Source of the DNA: a virus
IMG/VR virus record: IMGVR_UViG_3300042924_007750
Location: 1-59,755 of that record
Length of the DNA: 59,755 nucleotides
Strand: one strand, 5' to 3'
Part shown: positions 52,140 to 59,436 of the stretch, piece by piece
Layout of the letters: each line of letters starts with the position of its first letter
Position numbering within the stretch: the stretch's first letter is position 1
Notes under the pieces: generated by a model
Database searches by the model: none
Told to the model about the DNA's origin: nothing
The model's input: the letters and a program-made list of their open reading frames with translations, nothing else
Program-made: the position numbers and the translations under genes

Positions 52140-52565
52140 CTATTTTAATTTTTTTATTTCATCCCTAATTTCAATAGCTTTTTCAAAATCTTGTTTATTG
52201 ATTGCTTCCTTAAGGTCATTTTCCAAACCGTTAATTTTTTCCTTATTTGCTTCAAGGTTTTTAATGCGGTCACGCAATTCCACAGCCATTTCAAATTCTT
52301 GTTCCTCAATAGCCTTTTGCAAAAGATTTTGAAGTTTGTTAATATCGGAATTGTTTTCCGATGGTTGTGGATTACCCGAGCTTCTATAAATGGTTGTAAA
52401 TTGTATCATACCATCTTCTGATGTGAAAGTTTCCTTGGACCAATTACCGAGGTCGTCTTTACCTGTTTCAGTTTTAGTTGACCGTATTACAAACGGGTCG
52501 AATTGATTTCTTAAGAAAGAGTTTAGAATGGAATCTAAATCTTCGAAAATTCTTTTTTTTGCCAT
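52140..52565 (-). CDS. UVR-motif protein (McsA-like C-terminus)
   Basis: A 141-residue protein with two UVR motifs at the C-terminus: LQKAIEEQEFEMAVELRDRI and LKEAINKQDFEKAIEIRDEI. UVR motifs bind partners in UvrB/UvrC and in McsA and ClpC, where they act as protein-interaction helices. The N-terminal 75 residues are unrelated (FEDLDSILNSFLRNQFDPFV, then DDLGNWSKETFTSEDGMIQF). It lies head to head with the Clp unfoldase gene, which itself has one UVR-like segment, so an adaptor role is an inference. Confidence 0.8.
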   Translation of the reverse strand: MAKKRIFEDLDSILNSFLRNQFDPFVIRSTKTETGKDDLGNWSKETFTSEDGMIQFTTIYRSSGNPQPSENNSDINKLQNLLQKAIEEQEFEMAVELRDRIKNLEANKEKINGLENDLKEAINKQDFEKAIEIRDEIKKLK

Positions 52566-52629
52566 TTTTGTTTTTGTTAATTTTTATTTGCCATTACAAT
52601 ACGCAATGCAAATGCCAAAACAAGAGTTA

Positions 52630-52684
52630 TGACACTTTGTCAGGTAATTTTAGTTTAGGTAACCTAATACATGACAAACTGTCA
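52630..52684. promoter_or_regulatory. Operator-like palindromes upstream of clp
   Basis: Two palindromes TGACA-N3-TGTCA (52630-52642 and 52672-52684) are 42 bp apart centre to centre, with a third palindrome TTAGGT-A-ACCTAA (52655-52667) between them. They sit between the UVR gene and the clp promoter at 52710-52741. Spacing of four helical turns fits two dimers on one DNA face. Confidence 0.6.
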
Positions 52685-52709
52685 ATTAATAAATATTTTT
52701 TACAGTGCG

Positions 52710-52741
52710 TTTGGAAATGTGCGTTTTTTGTTTAACCTTTG
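52710..52741 (+). promoter_or_regulatory. Bacteroidota-type promoter for clp
   Basis: TTTG at 52710-52713 and AACCTTTG at 52734-52741, 20 bp apart; the second box differs from TAnnTTTG at its first base. It is 21 nt before ATG 52763. Confidence 0.6.
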
Positions 52742-52762
52742 TACAAATCAAATTATGAAACC

Positions 52763-54766
52763 ATGAGCGAAACTATGGACGACGACGACGATAAGGCCCT
52801 CGGTAGGAAGAAACCCTCTTCCGATTCTAGAACTCCTGTTCTGGATAATTTTTCCCGTGACCTTAATAAACTTGCTGAGCAAGGAAAGCTCGACCCAGTA
52901 ATTGGTCGAGAAAAAGAAATCGTGCGCATTGCACAGATTCTCTCTCGTAGAAAAAAGAACAACCCTATCATCCTAGGTGAACCGGGTTGTGGTAAAACCG
53001 CAATTGTGGAGGGTCTTGCGAGCTTGATTGTAAATGGAAGCTGTCCCAAGAACCTTCTTGATAAGCGCATCGTCACCCTTGACCTTACAGCAGTTGTTGC
53101 TGGTACAAAATACCGTGGTCAGTTTGAGGAGCGTCTTAAGGTTATCTTGGAGGAACTTTCCCAAAACCCCAACATCGTCATCTTCATTGATGAAATCCAT
53201 ACCTTAATTGGTTCGGGTAACTCTTCCGGTAGCCTAGATGGTTCCAACATCTTTAAACCTGCTTTGGCTAGAGGGGAAATCCAGTGCATCGGCGCTACCA
53301 CGTTGGATGAATACCGCAAATCATTTGAAAAGGACGGAGCTTTGGAGCGTCGCTTCCAAAAGGTAATGGTGGACCCATCCACCGTTGCTGAAACCATTCA
53401 AATTCTCACCAACATCCGAGACCGCTACGAGGCATTTCACAAGGTATCGTACTCTGATGAAGTCATCGAGCTGTGTGTAAAGCTCGCTGACCGTTACATC
53501 ACCGACCGAGAATTCCCTGACAAAGCATTTGATATCCTTGATGAAGTGGGAGCTCGCAGTCAGACCGAGCAGAAGATTCCAGAGATAATTGAGGAGCTTA
53601 AACATAAAGCTGCTGATATTAAGCTTCAGAAGATGGAAGTTGTAAAAAAGCAGAACTACGAAGAAGCTGCGGCACTTCGTGATAAAGAACGGAATATTCT
53701 TGTAAAACTTCAAAATGAGAAGAAGAAGTTCGAACAAGAGTCCGCAACCCATCGTGTTCCAATTACCGTGGAGCAGGTATACGATGTCGTATCTAATATG
53801 ACCAAAATCCCGGTGAGCAAAATGTCAATTGATGACACCAACGCTCTTATCAATATGGACAAGGTTCTTATGAGCAAGGTCATTGGTCAAGATGAAGCGG
53901 TCTCCAAGATTGTTAAATCAATCCGTAGAAACCGCATCGGAATTAAAGACCCCAACCGTCCGATTGGTTCGTTTATATTCCTTGGTTCAACGGGAGTTGG
54001 TAAGACTCACCTGGCAAAGCAAATTGCAAAGGAAATGTTTGGTTCGGAAAGCGCTCTTATCCGCGTTGACATGAGCGAATACCAGGAGAAGCACACAATT
54101 TCCCGATTGGTTGGAGCGCCTCCGGGATATGTGGGTTACGAAGAAGGTGGACAGCTGACCGAACAAGTCAAAAACAAACCTTATGCTGTAATCCTATTCG
54201 ATGAAGTTGAAAAGGCACACAAGGACATCTTTTCGATTTTGCTCCAAATTCTAGATGATGGTCACGCAACCGATTCATTGGGACGCAAAATCAACTTCAA
54301 GAACACCTTGATTATCATGACCACAAACCTTGGGGTTAAGAAACTACAGGATTTTGGTTCCGGAATCGGTTTTTCTTCCAACAAGTATTCAAACGAGGAG
54401 GCAAAAAAACAAATTTTGATGAAGGAAATGAAGAACTTCTTCTCACCTGAATTCATCAACCGTATCGACGATACAATTGTTTTTGAAACTTTATCACAAG
54501 AAAATATCCAACAAATCGTTGGTTTGGAATTAGAAAAGCTTTCCAAGCGTTTGGGTGAAATGAAATATAAGATTGTGATGGATAAAACTGTAACCGAATA
54601 CATCGCAAAAGTTGGATTCGACCAGGTTTATGGTGCACGTCCAATCAAGCGTGCCATCCAGGATAAAATCGAGGACTTCCTGTCCGAACTTATCCTAATT
54701 GGCAAACTCAAAGAAAACCGCAAATATACCATCAAGGTGGTGGACGAGCAGGTGAAAATCTCTTAA
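52763..54766 (+). CDS. Clp-family AAA+ unfoldase (ClpC/ClpA-like, no N-domain)
   Basis: A 667-residue double-AAA+ protein, start ATG 52763 (an in-frame TTG at 52739 lies in the promoter). D1 has IILGEPGCGKTAIVEG (Walker A) and IVIFIDEIHTLIG (Walker B); the linker has a UVR-like helix (KKQNYEEAAALRDKERNI); D2 has FLGSTGVGKTHLAKQIAKEM, VGAPPGYVGYEEGGQLTE and ILFDEVEKAHKDIF. SGIGFSSN aligns with the ClpP-contacting IGF/VGF loop, so ClpP binding is possible. The Clp-N domain is absent and replaced by an acidic tail. Codon use (CGC/CGT Arg) is richer in GC than neighbours. It would unfold proteins for ClpP or remodel complexes. Confidence 0.93.
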   Translation: MSETMDDDDDKALGRKKPSSDSRTPVLDNFSRDLNKLAEQGKLDPVIGREKEIVRIAQILSRRKKNNPIILGEPGCGKTAIVEGLASLIVNGSCPKNLLDKRIVTLDLTAVVAGTKYRGQFEERLKVILEELSQNPNIVIFIDEIHTLIGSGNSSGSLDGSNIFKPALARGEIQCIGATTLDEYRKSFEKDGALERRFQKVMVDPSTVAETIQILTNIRDRYEAFHKVSYSDEVIELCVKLADRYITDREFPDKAFDILDEVGARSQTEQKIPEIIEELKHKAADIKLQKMEVVKKQNYEEAAALRDKERNILVKLQNEKKKFEQESATHRVPITVEQVYDVVSNMTKIPVSKMSIDDTNALINMDKVLMSKVIGQDEAVSKIVKSIRRNRIGIKDPNRPIGSFIFLGSTGVGKTHLAKQIAKEMFGSESALIRVDMSEYQEKHTISRLVGAPPGYVGYEEGGQLTEQVKNKPYAVILFDEVEKAHKDIFSILLQILDDGHATDSLGRKINFKNTLIIMTTNLGVKKLQDFGSGIGFSSNKYSNEEAKKQILMKEMKNFFSPEFINRIDDTIVFETLSQENIQQIVGLELEKLSKRLGEMKYKIVMDKTVTEYIAKVGFDQVYGARPIKRAIQDKIEDFLSELILIGKLKENRKYTIKVVDEQVKIS

Positions 54767-54772
54767 CATAGA

Positions 54773-54798
54773 AGGGGGAACGAAAGTTCCCCTTTTTT
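54773..54798 (+). terminator. Hairpin terminator after clp
   Basis: GGGGAAC-GAAA-GTTCCCC hairpin with a T6 tail, 7 bp after the clp stop; a late-type promoter follows at 54810. Confidence 0.9.
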
Positions 54799-54809
54799 AT
54801 TTTCAAAGG

Positions 54810-54817
54810 TATTTATA
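54810..54817 (+). promoter_or_regulatory. Late-promoter-like element TATTTATA
   Basis: GGTATTTATAAC, 13 nt before GTG 54831. It isolates the three-gene leader-protein unit from the clp unit, which ends in a terminator. Confidence 0.6.
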
Positions 54818-54830
54818 ACAAAATGCTTTA

Positions 54831-55427
54831 GTGAAAAAATACATAAAATTAACTGAAAGTGACCTTACAAGAATTATTAAAAGAGTTATTTCAGAACAAG
54901 AAAATGATGATGCGTGTGTTCAAGAAGAACTTGATACCCTGAATGATTTTTTGGGTGGAATCGTCACATTAGAGCCCCAAGACATCGGTGGAGAATTAAG
55001 TCATGAGGACTTGTTATCTTCGGTCACTGACCCCAAACAAAAAAATATTTTGTCCAGGGTCCTTAGCAACATCTCACAAATGAACATGAACCAGTTAAAG
55101 GAGGAACTCAAAAAAGTCATGTCAATGAAAAATCTCAAAGAACAACAAACTCCGTATATGGATAGAACAACTGAAATCGGTGGAGTTCAAGTACCCACAG
55201 TTCTGGTCCACGGGTCATTAGGTTTATTGGCAATTGCAATTCTAACCAAAATGATTAAAGGTCTAGTAAATATTCAATCAAATTCTGGTTCAAGAAGAAA
55301 AAGAAGCAGTCGTATCTTTTCAAAAGCAGTAGGGTGCCAAGGAGGAGCGGCACGCGCAAGACTCGTTAGAATGAGACGAAGAAGAGAAAACTGGAGAAGT
55401 TTCCTTAAAAAAATTGGACTAAGATAA
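54831..55427 (+). CDS. Leader-bearing basic protein with one hydrophobic segment
   Basis: A 198-residue protein starting at GTG 54831. Residues 1-22 (MKKYIKLTESDLTRIIKRVI, then SE) are the shared leader; I20-S21-E22 followed by Q23 fits a protease site. After an acidic part it has a hydrophobic helix (VLVHGSLGLLAIAILTKMIK) and a very basic C-terminus (ARARLVRMRRRRENWRSFLK), suggesting DNA or membrane contact. Presumed capsid-internal; the partner and role are unknown. Confidence 0.7.
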   Translation: MKKYIKLTESDLTRIIKRVISEQENDDACVQEELDTLNDFLGGIVTLEPQDIGGELSHEDLLSSVTDPKQKNILSRVLSNISQMNMNQLKEELKKVMSMKNLKEQQTPYMDRTTEIGGVQVPTVLVHGSLGLLAIAILTKMIKGLVNIQSNSGSRRKRSSRIFSKAVGCQGGAARARLVRMRRRRENWRSFLKKIGLR

Positions 55428-55447
55428 AAAAAATTAAAAATACAAAA

Positions 55448-55789
55448 ATGAAAAAAGTAATCAGATTTACAGAATCAGATTTGACAAAAATTATTCAAAA
55501 AGTTATTGAAGAACAGGAGCAACCTATTTCATTACCATCAAAGGGACTCAAACCTGTTTTTGATTCGTCAAAAATCGCACAAATAAAATCACAGGCAGAT
55601 GTTTTAGCAAAAGACACCGAACTTATCAAACAAGTACTAGAAACATTGAAAAAGTGGGACCCAGAAGCTTATTATATGCTTACACGTGGTGATGACCCCA
55701 TAAAAAAAACAGTACTAGGTGACCTTATCACCTATGGAAGTATAATTGGTATGATTTACGGAATTGTACAAGAACTAAGAGGAAGATAA
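55448..55789 (+). CDS. Leader-bearing small protein with C-terminal hydrophobic helix
   Basis: A 113-residue protein. Residues 1-22 (MKKVIRFTESDLTKIIQKVI, then EE) repeat the leader, with I20-E21-E22 before Q23. The middle is helical and charged (LETLKKWDPEAYYMLTRGDD), and the C-terminus is hydrophobic (LGDLITYGSIIGMIYGIVQ). It sits between two leader-bearing neighbours, so the three genes probably form one unit. Confidence 0.7.
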   Translation: MKKVIRFTESDLTKIIQKVIEEQEQPISLPSKGLKPVFDSSKIAQIKSQADVLAKDTELIKQVLETLKKWDPEAYYMLTRGDDPIKKTVLGDLITYGSIIGMIYGIVQELRGR

Positions 55790-55790
55790 A

Positions 55791-56270
55791 ATGAAAAAAG
55801 TTATTAGATTATCAGAAAATGATTTGGTTAGATTGATTGAAAGAGTTATCAATGAACAACCAACACAAACTAAAAGTCCTGAAGAGTGTATAAGGTTACG
55901 CAAAAAGATAGATATTGCAAAATCTCGCGCACAAAGCGTTATTGCAATGGCACCTAGACAACTCCAGGATATCCTGAAGAAAGCATTTGAAACCGGAGTA
56001 AACCAGGGTCCTGAGGCATTTAAGAATGCATTACCAAGAGAAGCAAGAGAAACCCTGGACAAAAAGATTAGAACAACCAGAATGCCAAAGACCAACTCTG
56101 AAATTGAATCTATGATATCCCAAGCTCAACAGGAAGTGGAAAACATTCAAGAACAAGTGAAATCTTGGCTAGGTTTATTTATAAACATCGGAATAATATT
56201 GATGGTACTTTGGGTTTTATTAATCATTATCGGAAATACAGGTGGTGATATAGCCGGTTACTGCGGTTAA
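55791..56270 (+). CDS. Leader-bearing protein with C-terminal membrane segment
   Basis: A 159-residue protein. Residues 1-22 (MKKVIRLSENDLVRLIERVI, then NE) repeat the leader, with I20-N21-E22 before Q23. Next comes a helical basic part and one transmembrane segment (WLGLFINIGIILMVLWVLLI). It starts 1 bp after the preceding gene and is followed by a terminator. The unit reads as three leader proteins, each with a hydrophobic helix. Confidence 0.7.
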   Translation: MKKVIRLSENDLVRLIERVINEQPTQTKSPEECIRLRKKIDIAKSRAQSVIAMAPRQLQDILKKAFETGVNQGPEAFKNALPREARETLDKKIRTTRMPKTNSEIESMISQAQQEVENIQEQVKSWLGLFINIGIILMVLWVLLIIIGNTGGDIAGYCG

Positions 56271-56290
56271 AATACCAACTAAAACAAAAA

Positions 56291-56320
56291 ACCCCCACAT
56301 AAAATGGGGGTTTATTTTTT
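56291..56320 (+). terminator. Hairpin terminator
   Basis: ACCCCCA (56291-56297) pairs with TGGGGGT (56305-56311) over a 7-nt loop, followed by TTATTTTTTT. It ends the leader-protein unit. Confidence 0.85.
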
Positions 56321-56326
56321 TAAACA

Positions 56327-56334
56327 TATTTATA
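56327..56334 (+). promoter_or_regulatory. Late-promoter-like element TATTTATA
   Basis: CATATTTATAAACAG, 5 nt before ATG 56340, which argues against the longer start at 56304 inside the terminator. Confidence 0.6.
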
Positions 56335-56339
56335 AACAG

Positions 56340-57065
56340 ATGAAAAATCTTATTTTAAAAATATTACACGAAGAAGTAAAAAACGGTAATGTTATCTGCG
56401 ATAACTGTGGTTGGTCTTGGAGTTTAAAAGAGGGGGGTCACGACCCTTATATCTGCCATCAATGCAATCATAATAATGAGCCGAAGAAAACCAAAACTAT
56501 CAAAGAAGATACAGAAGGGTCTTCTAATTCTACTGAATCCAATCCTCCAGATTTCAAACAAAAGTTATACGATTTTTTGAAGAAAAAATGGGACGAAAAT
56601 GGATTTAATCTTAAAGATGTAGTTAAACTTAAAAGAATTTTAGGTAAGTTCAACGAACATATCTATATTACAAAATACTTTGGTGGTATTGAAAATATAA
56701 TGAACAAATACGTAAAAAAACTACAGAGTTGTTTGAATTGTAGTTTTGGTAATTTATCTTTTGAGTTTGTTATAGACTATTATGAACTAAATTCTAATTA
56801 TAATTATACAGGTGCTATTAACTTATACGTTGACGTTTCTGAAGATGTGTTTGGTACGTTTTATAGTTATAATGACAAAACAATTTCCGCCAGGAAAGTT
56901 ATGAAAGACGATGATTATTCGGAATATTCAGATGACCTTGAAAGAGCGATAATCGACTCAATTGAAATCAAAATGAATCAATCACTAAATCCATATGGAG
57001 TAAGTGTTGAAGTTGTTGACCTAGTATTTGTTCCATTCAGACTTTTATCAAAAAACAAGATTTGA
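56340..57065 (+). CDS. Zinc-ribbon protein of unknown function
   Basis: A 242-residue protein (to NKI), ATG 56340. After a short helix (MKNLILKILHEEVKNG, with L-H-E at 9-11) there is a zinc ribbon, VICDNCGWSWSLKEGGHDPY then ICHQCNHNN, with two C-x-x-C pairs. The remainder is a mixed alpha/beta domain (FEFVIDYYELNSNYNYTGAI). The ribbon pattern recurs in phage proteins of this type. Its 3' end overlaps the convergent M20 peptidase gene by 18 bp. Confidence 0.65.
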   Translation: MKNLILKILHEEVKNGNVICDNCGWSWSLKEGGHDPYICHQCNHNNEPKKTKTIKEDTEGSSNSTESNPPDFKQKLYDFLKKKWDENGFNLKDVVKLKRILGKFNEHIYITKYFGGIENIMNKYVKKLQSCLNCSFGNLSFEFVIDYYELNSNYNYTGAINLYVDVSEDVFGTFYSYNDKTISARKVMKDDDYSEYSDDLERAIIDSIEIKMNQSLNPYGVSVEVVDLVFVPFRLLSKNKI

Positions 57066-57878
57066 GGAAAAACGTGTTCCACGCTTTTTGTAGTGCAGTT
57101 TATAACCCAACTCAGCAATCATTTTTTTCCCAATTTCAATTCCGTTGAAGACATCTTCAAGAACAACATATTCGTTACGAGTGTGGTAATTATAATATCC
57201 GATGGATATGTTAATACAAGAAAAGTCAAACTTTCCGCGCAAAGAATAAACATCAGTATAAGGGTGAACAAGATATTCCAAGCTTTCCCCAACATTTTCA
57301 ACGAGAATTTTATCACAAGTTTCAAAAAACTCGGATTCCCTGTCAAAAAGTTGTTGACCAAAACAATATTCTGTCACCATCCAATTTTCTGGACCATCGA
57401 ATTGGATACCGTACCCAACGTTTTGAAAAAACTCAACATCAGCTTTAGCGGAACCAAGGCATCCGGTTTCTTCCGCAACAAAAAATGCTGCTTTTACATT
57501 TGGAAGTTCTTCCAATACTTGCAAACATGCAAAAACGCCAGCCTTATCATCACCACCAATGCCAGTTGGGTTTCCGTGATTATCATAAGCTTTAAATGAT
57601 GGTTTAAGTTCACCCTGGGCATTTTCATGCATTTCCTCACGGACATTAATTTCGTTTAATCCATGAACGGTATCAGTATGAGCAATAACACAAGGAAAAT
57701 ATTCCACATCTGCATCAGTTTGCTTTGTGGCATAGACATTTAGCATGTCATCAATATAATATTCAATATTGTTTTCTTTGAGCCAATCGCAAATAAATTC
57801 GACAAGCAAACCCTCTCTATGAGTTGCTGTGGGAACCGATAGTACCTCTTTTAGGAGTTGAATTTTTTCGTGAAGCAT
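57048..57878 (-). CDS. M20/M28-type zinc peptidase (PepT-like)
   Basis: A 276-residue metallopeptidase; start at ATG 57878 (MLHEKIQLLKEVLSVPT) overlaps the upstream gene by 62 bp. Metal and catalytic sites: IAHTDTVHG (H67, D69), TGIGGDDKAGVFA (D110), FFVAEETGCLG (E136, E137), QFDGPE (Asp) and NYHTRNE (His), in the family order. The dimerisation lid typical of M20 seems reduced. It is shorter than PepT (about 400). It would cleave small peptides or acylated amino acids in the cytoplasm. The phage role is unknown. Confidence 0.8.
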   Translation of the reverse strand: MLHEKIQLLKEVLSVPTATHREGLLVEFICDWLKENNIEYYIDDMLNVYATKQTDADVEYFPCVIAHTDTVHGLNEINVREEMHENAQGELKPSFKAYDNHGNPTGIGGDDKAGVFACLQVLEELPNVKAAFFVAEETGCLGSAKADVEFFQNVGYGIQFDGPENWMVTEYCFGQQLFDRESEFFETCDKILVENVGESLEYLVHPYTDVYSLRGKFDFSCINISIGYYNYHTRNEYVVLEDVFNGIEIGKKMIAELGYKLHYKKRGTRFSSNLVF

Positions 57879-59304
57879 CTTCAAGTATTTGTTGCAAAGA
57901 TAATAAAATATTTTTACTTTCAAAATTAAATCTTGGGTTGTTATACCAATTCAAAAAATCTTCTCGCGACATTTTGACTATCTTTCCCCAATTAGGCCCA
58001 TTTGTCACCCTAAATTCAACAATATCGTCATCTATATCATAACTTAAAACAGAGAAATTTTCTTTAGTGTGGGGGTTTTCAGGGTAACCCCAGGAACTTT
58101 TTAAAGATGCCAAAAAATTTAAAAATGATTTTCTATCAGAAAAGTTAGAACTTTGCAATTTTTCCAAAATGTAATTTAAATCATCCTCGGTTTCGACGCC
58201 CAAAGAATCATAATCCATAAATTCATCATCGAAAAAATTATATTTATCTTCTTCCCAGCCTGACAAATCCCATTGATTATTTTTTAGCAAATACTTTGAC
58301 AAAACTTCTTTCATTGAGGCGTGAGTTAAATTTTGCATTTGCATAAATAGGTATAGTGGAACCATTGGAATTTCGAGGGTTCTATCAAGAGGTCTGAACC
58401 TTATTCCGGTATTTTTTTGAAACTTTGCCAATTCTTCTAAAATTCGTCTCCGCATATTTTTAAAACTAGCTTCATCTTCGTGCCTTGCAAAATAATTTAA
58501 AATATTTTCCATAGAATTCCTAAAAGAACCAAAAAGAATCTGGTTGGCACTTTTTACCTCATCATCACTAACGACCGGTTTACCCCCATTAATAATTTTA
58601 TAAATTGTATTAGCAACCTCCAACAAACGGGGATTTCCCTGGAAAATATATCCTAAAGTAAAGCTTCCATCCATAAAATTGTCGTACACACCACTAAGGT
58701 CTTCAGCGTTAATAAAACACTCAAGGTTAGGGTTTAGCGCACAGTCCATCATACCCAAATCCCAATCATACAATTTTAAAATTTCGATTAAGAATTCCTC
58801 GTCAGTTTCAAAATTCAAAACTAACGTAGATTTGTTTCGCGGCTCCTTTTCATTAACATAATCCACAAATTCAGTTCTGTCAAAAATTTCATCAGAAGCA
58901 CCACCCAACAAAAATCTTTTTAAGTTATAATTTAAAAAATCAGGTCTTTTAGTAAAAAAATCAAAAACTTCTTCTTTTTTATCATTATCCACCGGATAAT
59001 AAAATAACGCCTCATTTGAATGAAGGAAATCTGCAGGATTTAAAAAAGACCCATCTTTGTCCGAAACAACATTCCCAGCGTCAGTAACTTCATCAGAATA
59101 CCTCAAAAGTAAAAATTTACTGTCATCCTCATTTTTTATAATATAAACCTCATCGGTGTTTTGTATCGGAACAATAAACTCATTATAAAATTCTGGTTCA
59201 CACCATTTTGTACCCTCAGCATCTGAACAAAAACTTTCACGGTTCATGTATTTTGTAACCTCACCACCAGAAGTTTTTAAAATTTTTCTTTTTGGATTTG
59301 CCAT
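57817..59304 (-). CDS. Hypothetical protein, acidic, 495 residues
   Basis: An acidic protein with mixed alpha/beta composition. N-terminal part: GEVTKYMNRESFCSDAEGTK, IVPIQNTDEVYIIKNEDDSK, FLLLRYSDEVTDAGNVV. Later helices include YKIINGGKPVVSDDEVK and HEDEASFKNMRRRILEELAK. Many short motifs (EFINAEDLSGVYDNF) suggest an enzyme or virion protein, but I recognise no family. Start at ATG 59304 is supported by a TATTTATA element 5 nt upstream. Its 3' end overlaps the peptidase gene by 62 bp. Confidence 0.7.
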   Translation of the reverse strand: MANPKRKILKTSGGEVTKYMNRESFCSDAEGTKWCEPEFYNEFIVPIQNTDEVYIIKNEDDSKFLLLRYSDEVTDAGNVVSDKDGSFLNPADFLHSNEALFYYPVDNDKKEEVFDFFTKRPDFLNYNLKRFLLGGASDEIFDRTEFVDYVNEKEPRNKSTLVLNFETDEEFLIEILKLYDWDLGMMDCALNPNLECFINAEDLSGVYDNFMDGSFTLGYIFQGNPRLLEVANTIYKIINGGKPVVSDDEVKSANQILFGSFRNSMENILNYFARHEDEASFKNMRRRILEELAKFQKNTGIRFRPLDRTLEIPMVPLYLFMQMQNLTHASMKEVLSKYLLKNNQWDLSGWEEDKYNFFDDEFMDYDSLGVETEDDLNYILEKLQSSNFSDRKSFLNFLASLKSSWGYPENPHTKENFSVLSYDIDDDIVEFRVTNGPNWGKIVKMSREDFLNWYNNPRFNFESKNILLSLQQILEDASRKNSTPKRGTIGSHSNS

Positions 59305-59327
59305 AATAATATAAATACTTATATTTG
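59297..59327 (+). promoter_or_regulatory. Bacteroidota-type promoter for the RNA region
   Basis: TTTG at 59297-59300 and TATATTTG at 59320-59327, 19 bp apart: an exact match to the Bacteroidota -33/-7 pattern. The predicted start of transcription is about 59333, right at the structured RNA, with the tmRNA downstream. Confidence 0.75.
59310..59317 (-). promoter_or_regulatory. Late-promoter-like element TATTTATA
   Basis: Minus-strand AGTATTTATATT, 5 nt before ATG 59304. On the plus strand the same DNA overlaps the spacer of the host-type promoter at 59297-59327. Confidence 0.6.
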
Positions 59328-59333
59328 TACTAT

Positions 59334-59416
59334 GAAATCACAGGTGGCTCCCTTAATAGTTAAGGCTGACCTTAAGCATCTGACGTTATGTCTATACAGG
59401 GGGCGAAAGTGATTTC
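59334..59416 (+). ncRNA. Candidate small structured RNA
   Basis: An 83-nt segment closed by an 8-bp stem (GAAATCAC 59334-59341 / GTGATTTC 59409-59416). Inside, CCTTAA-TAG-TTAAGG (about 59351-59365) is a second perfect stem, enclosed by AGGT/ACCT, and GAC-GTTAT-GTC (about 59382-59392) is a third. It begins at the predicted start of transcription of the host-type promoter. No tRNA T-arm is visible, so it is not called as tRNA. Confidence 0.45.
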
Positions 59417-59436
59417 TTATTGTTCTTTGAAAAAAT

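Noticed and set aside
52478-52735. Plus-strand open frame of 85 codons before clp
   Set aside because: It overlaps the UVR-protein gene antisense, crosses the palindromes and promoter, and has Phe/Cys-rich composition like other mirror frames.
59334-59416. tRNA gene
   Set aside because: There is a 7-8 bp acceptor-like stem, but no 5-bp T-arm, no GTTC loop and no plausible anticodon arm in the right position.
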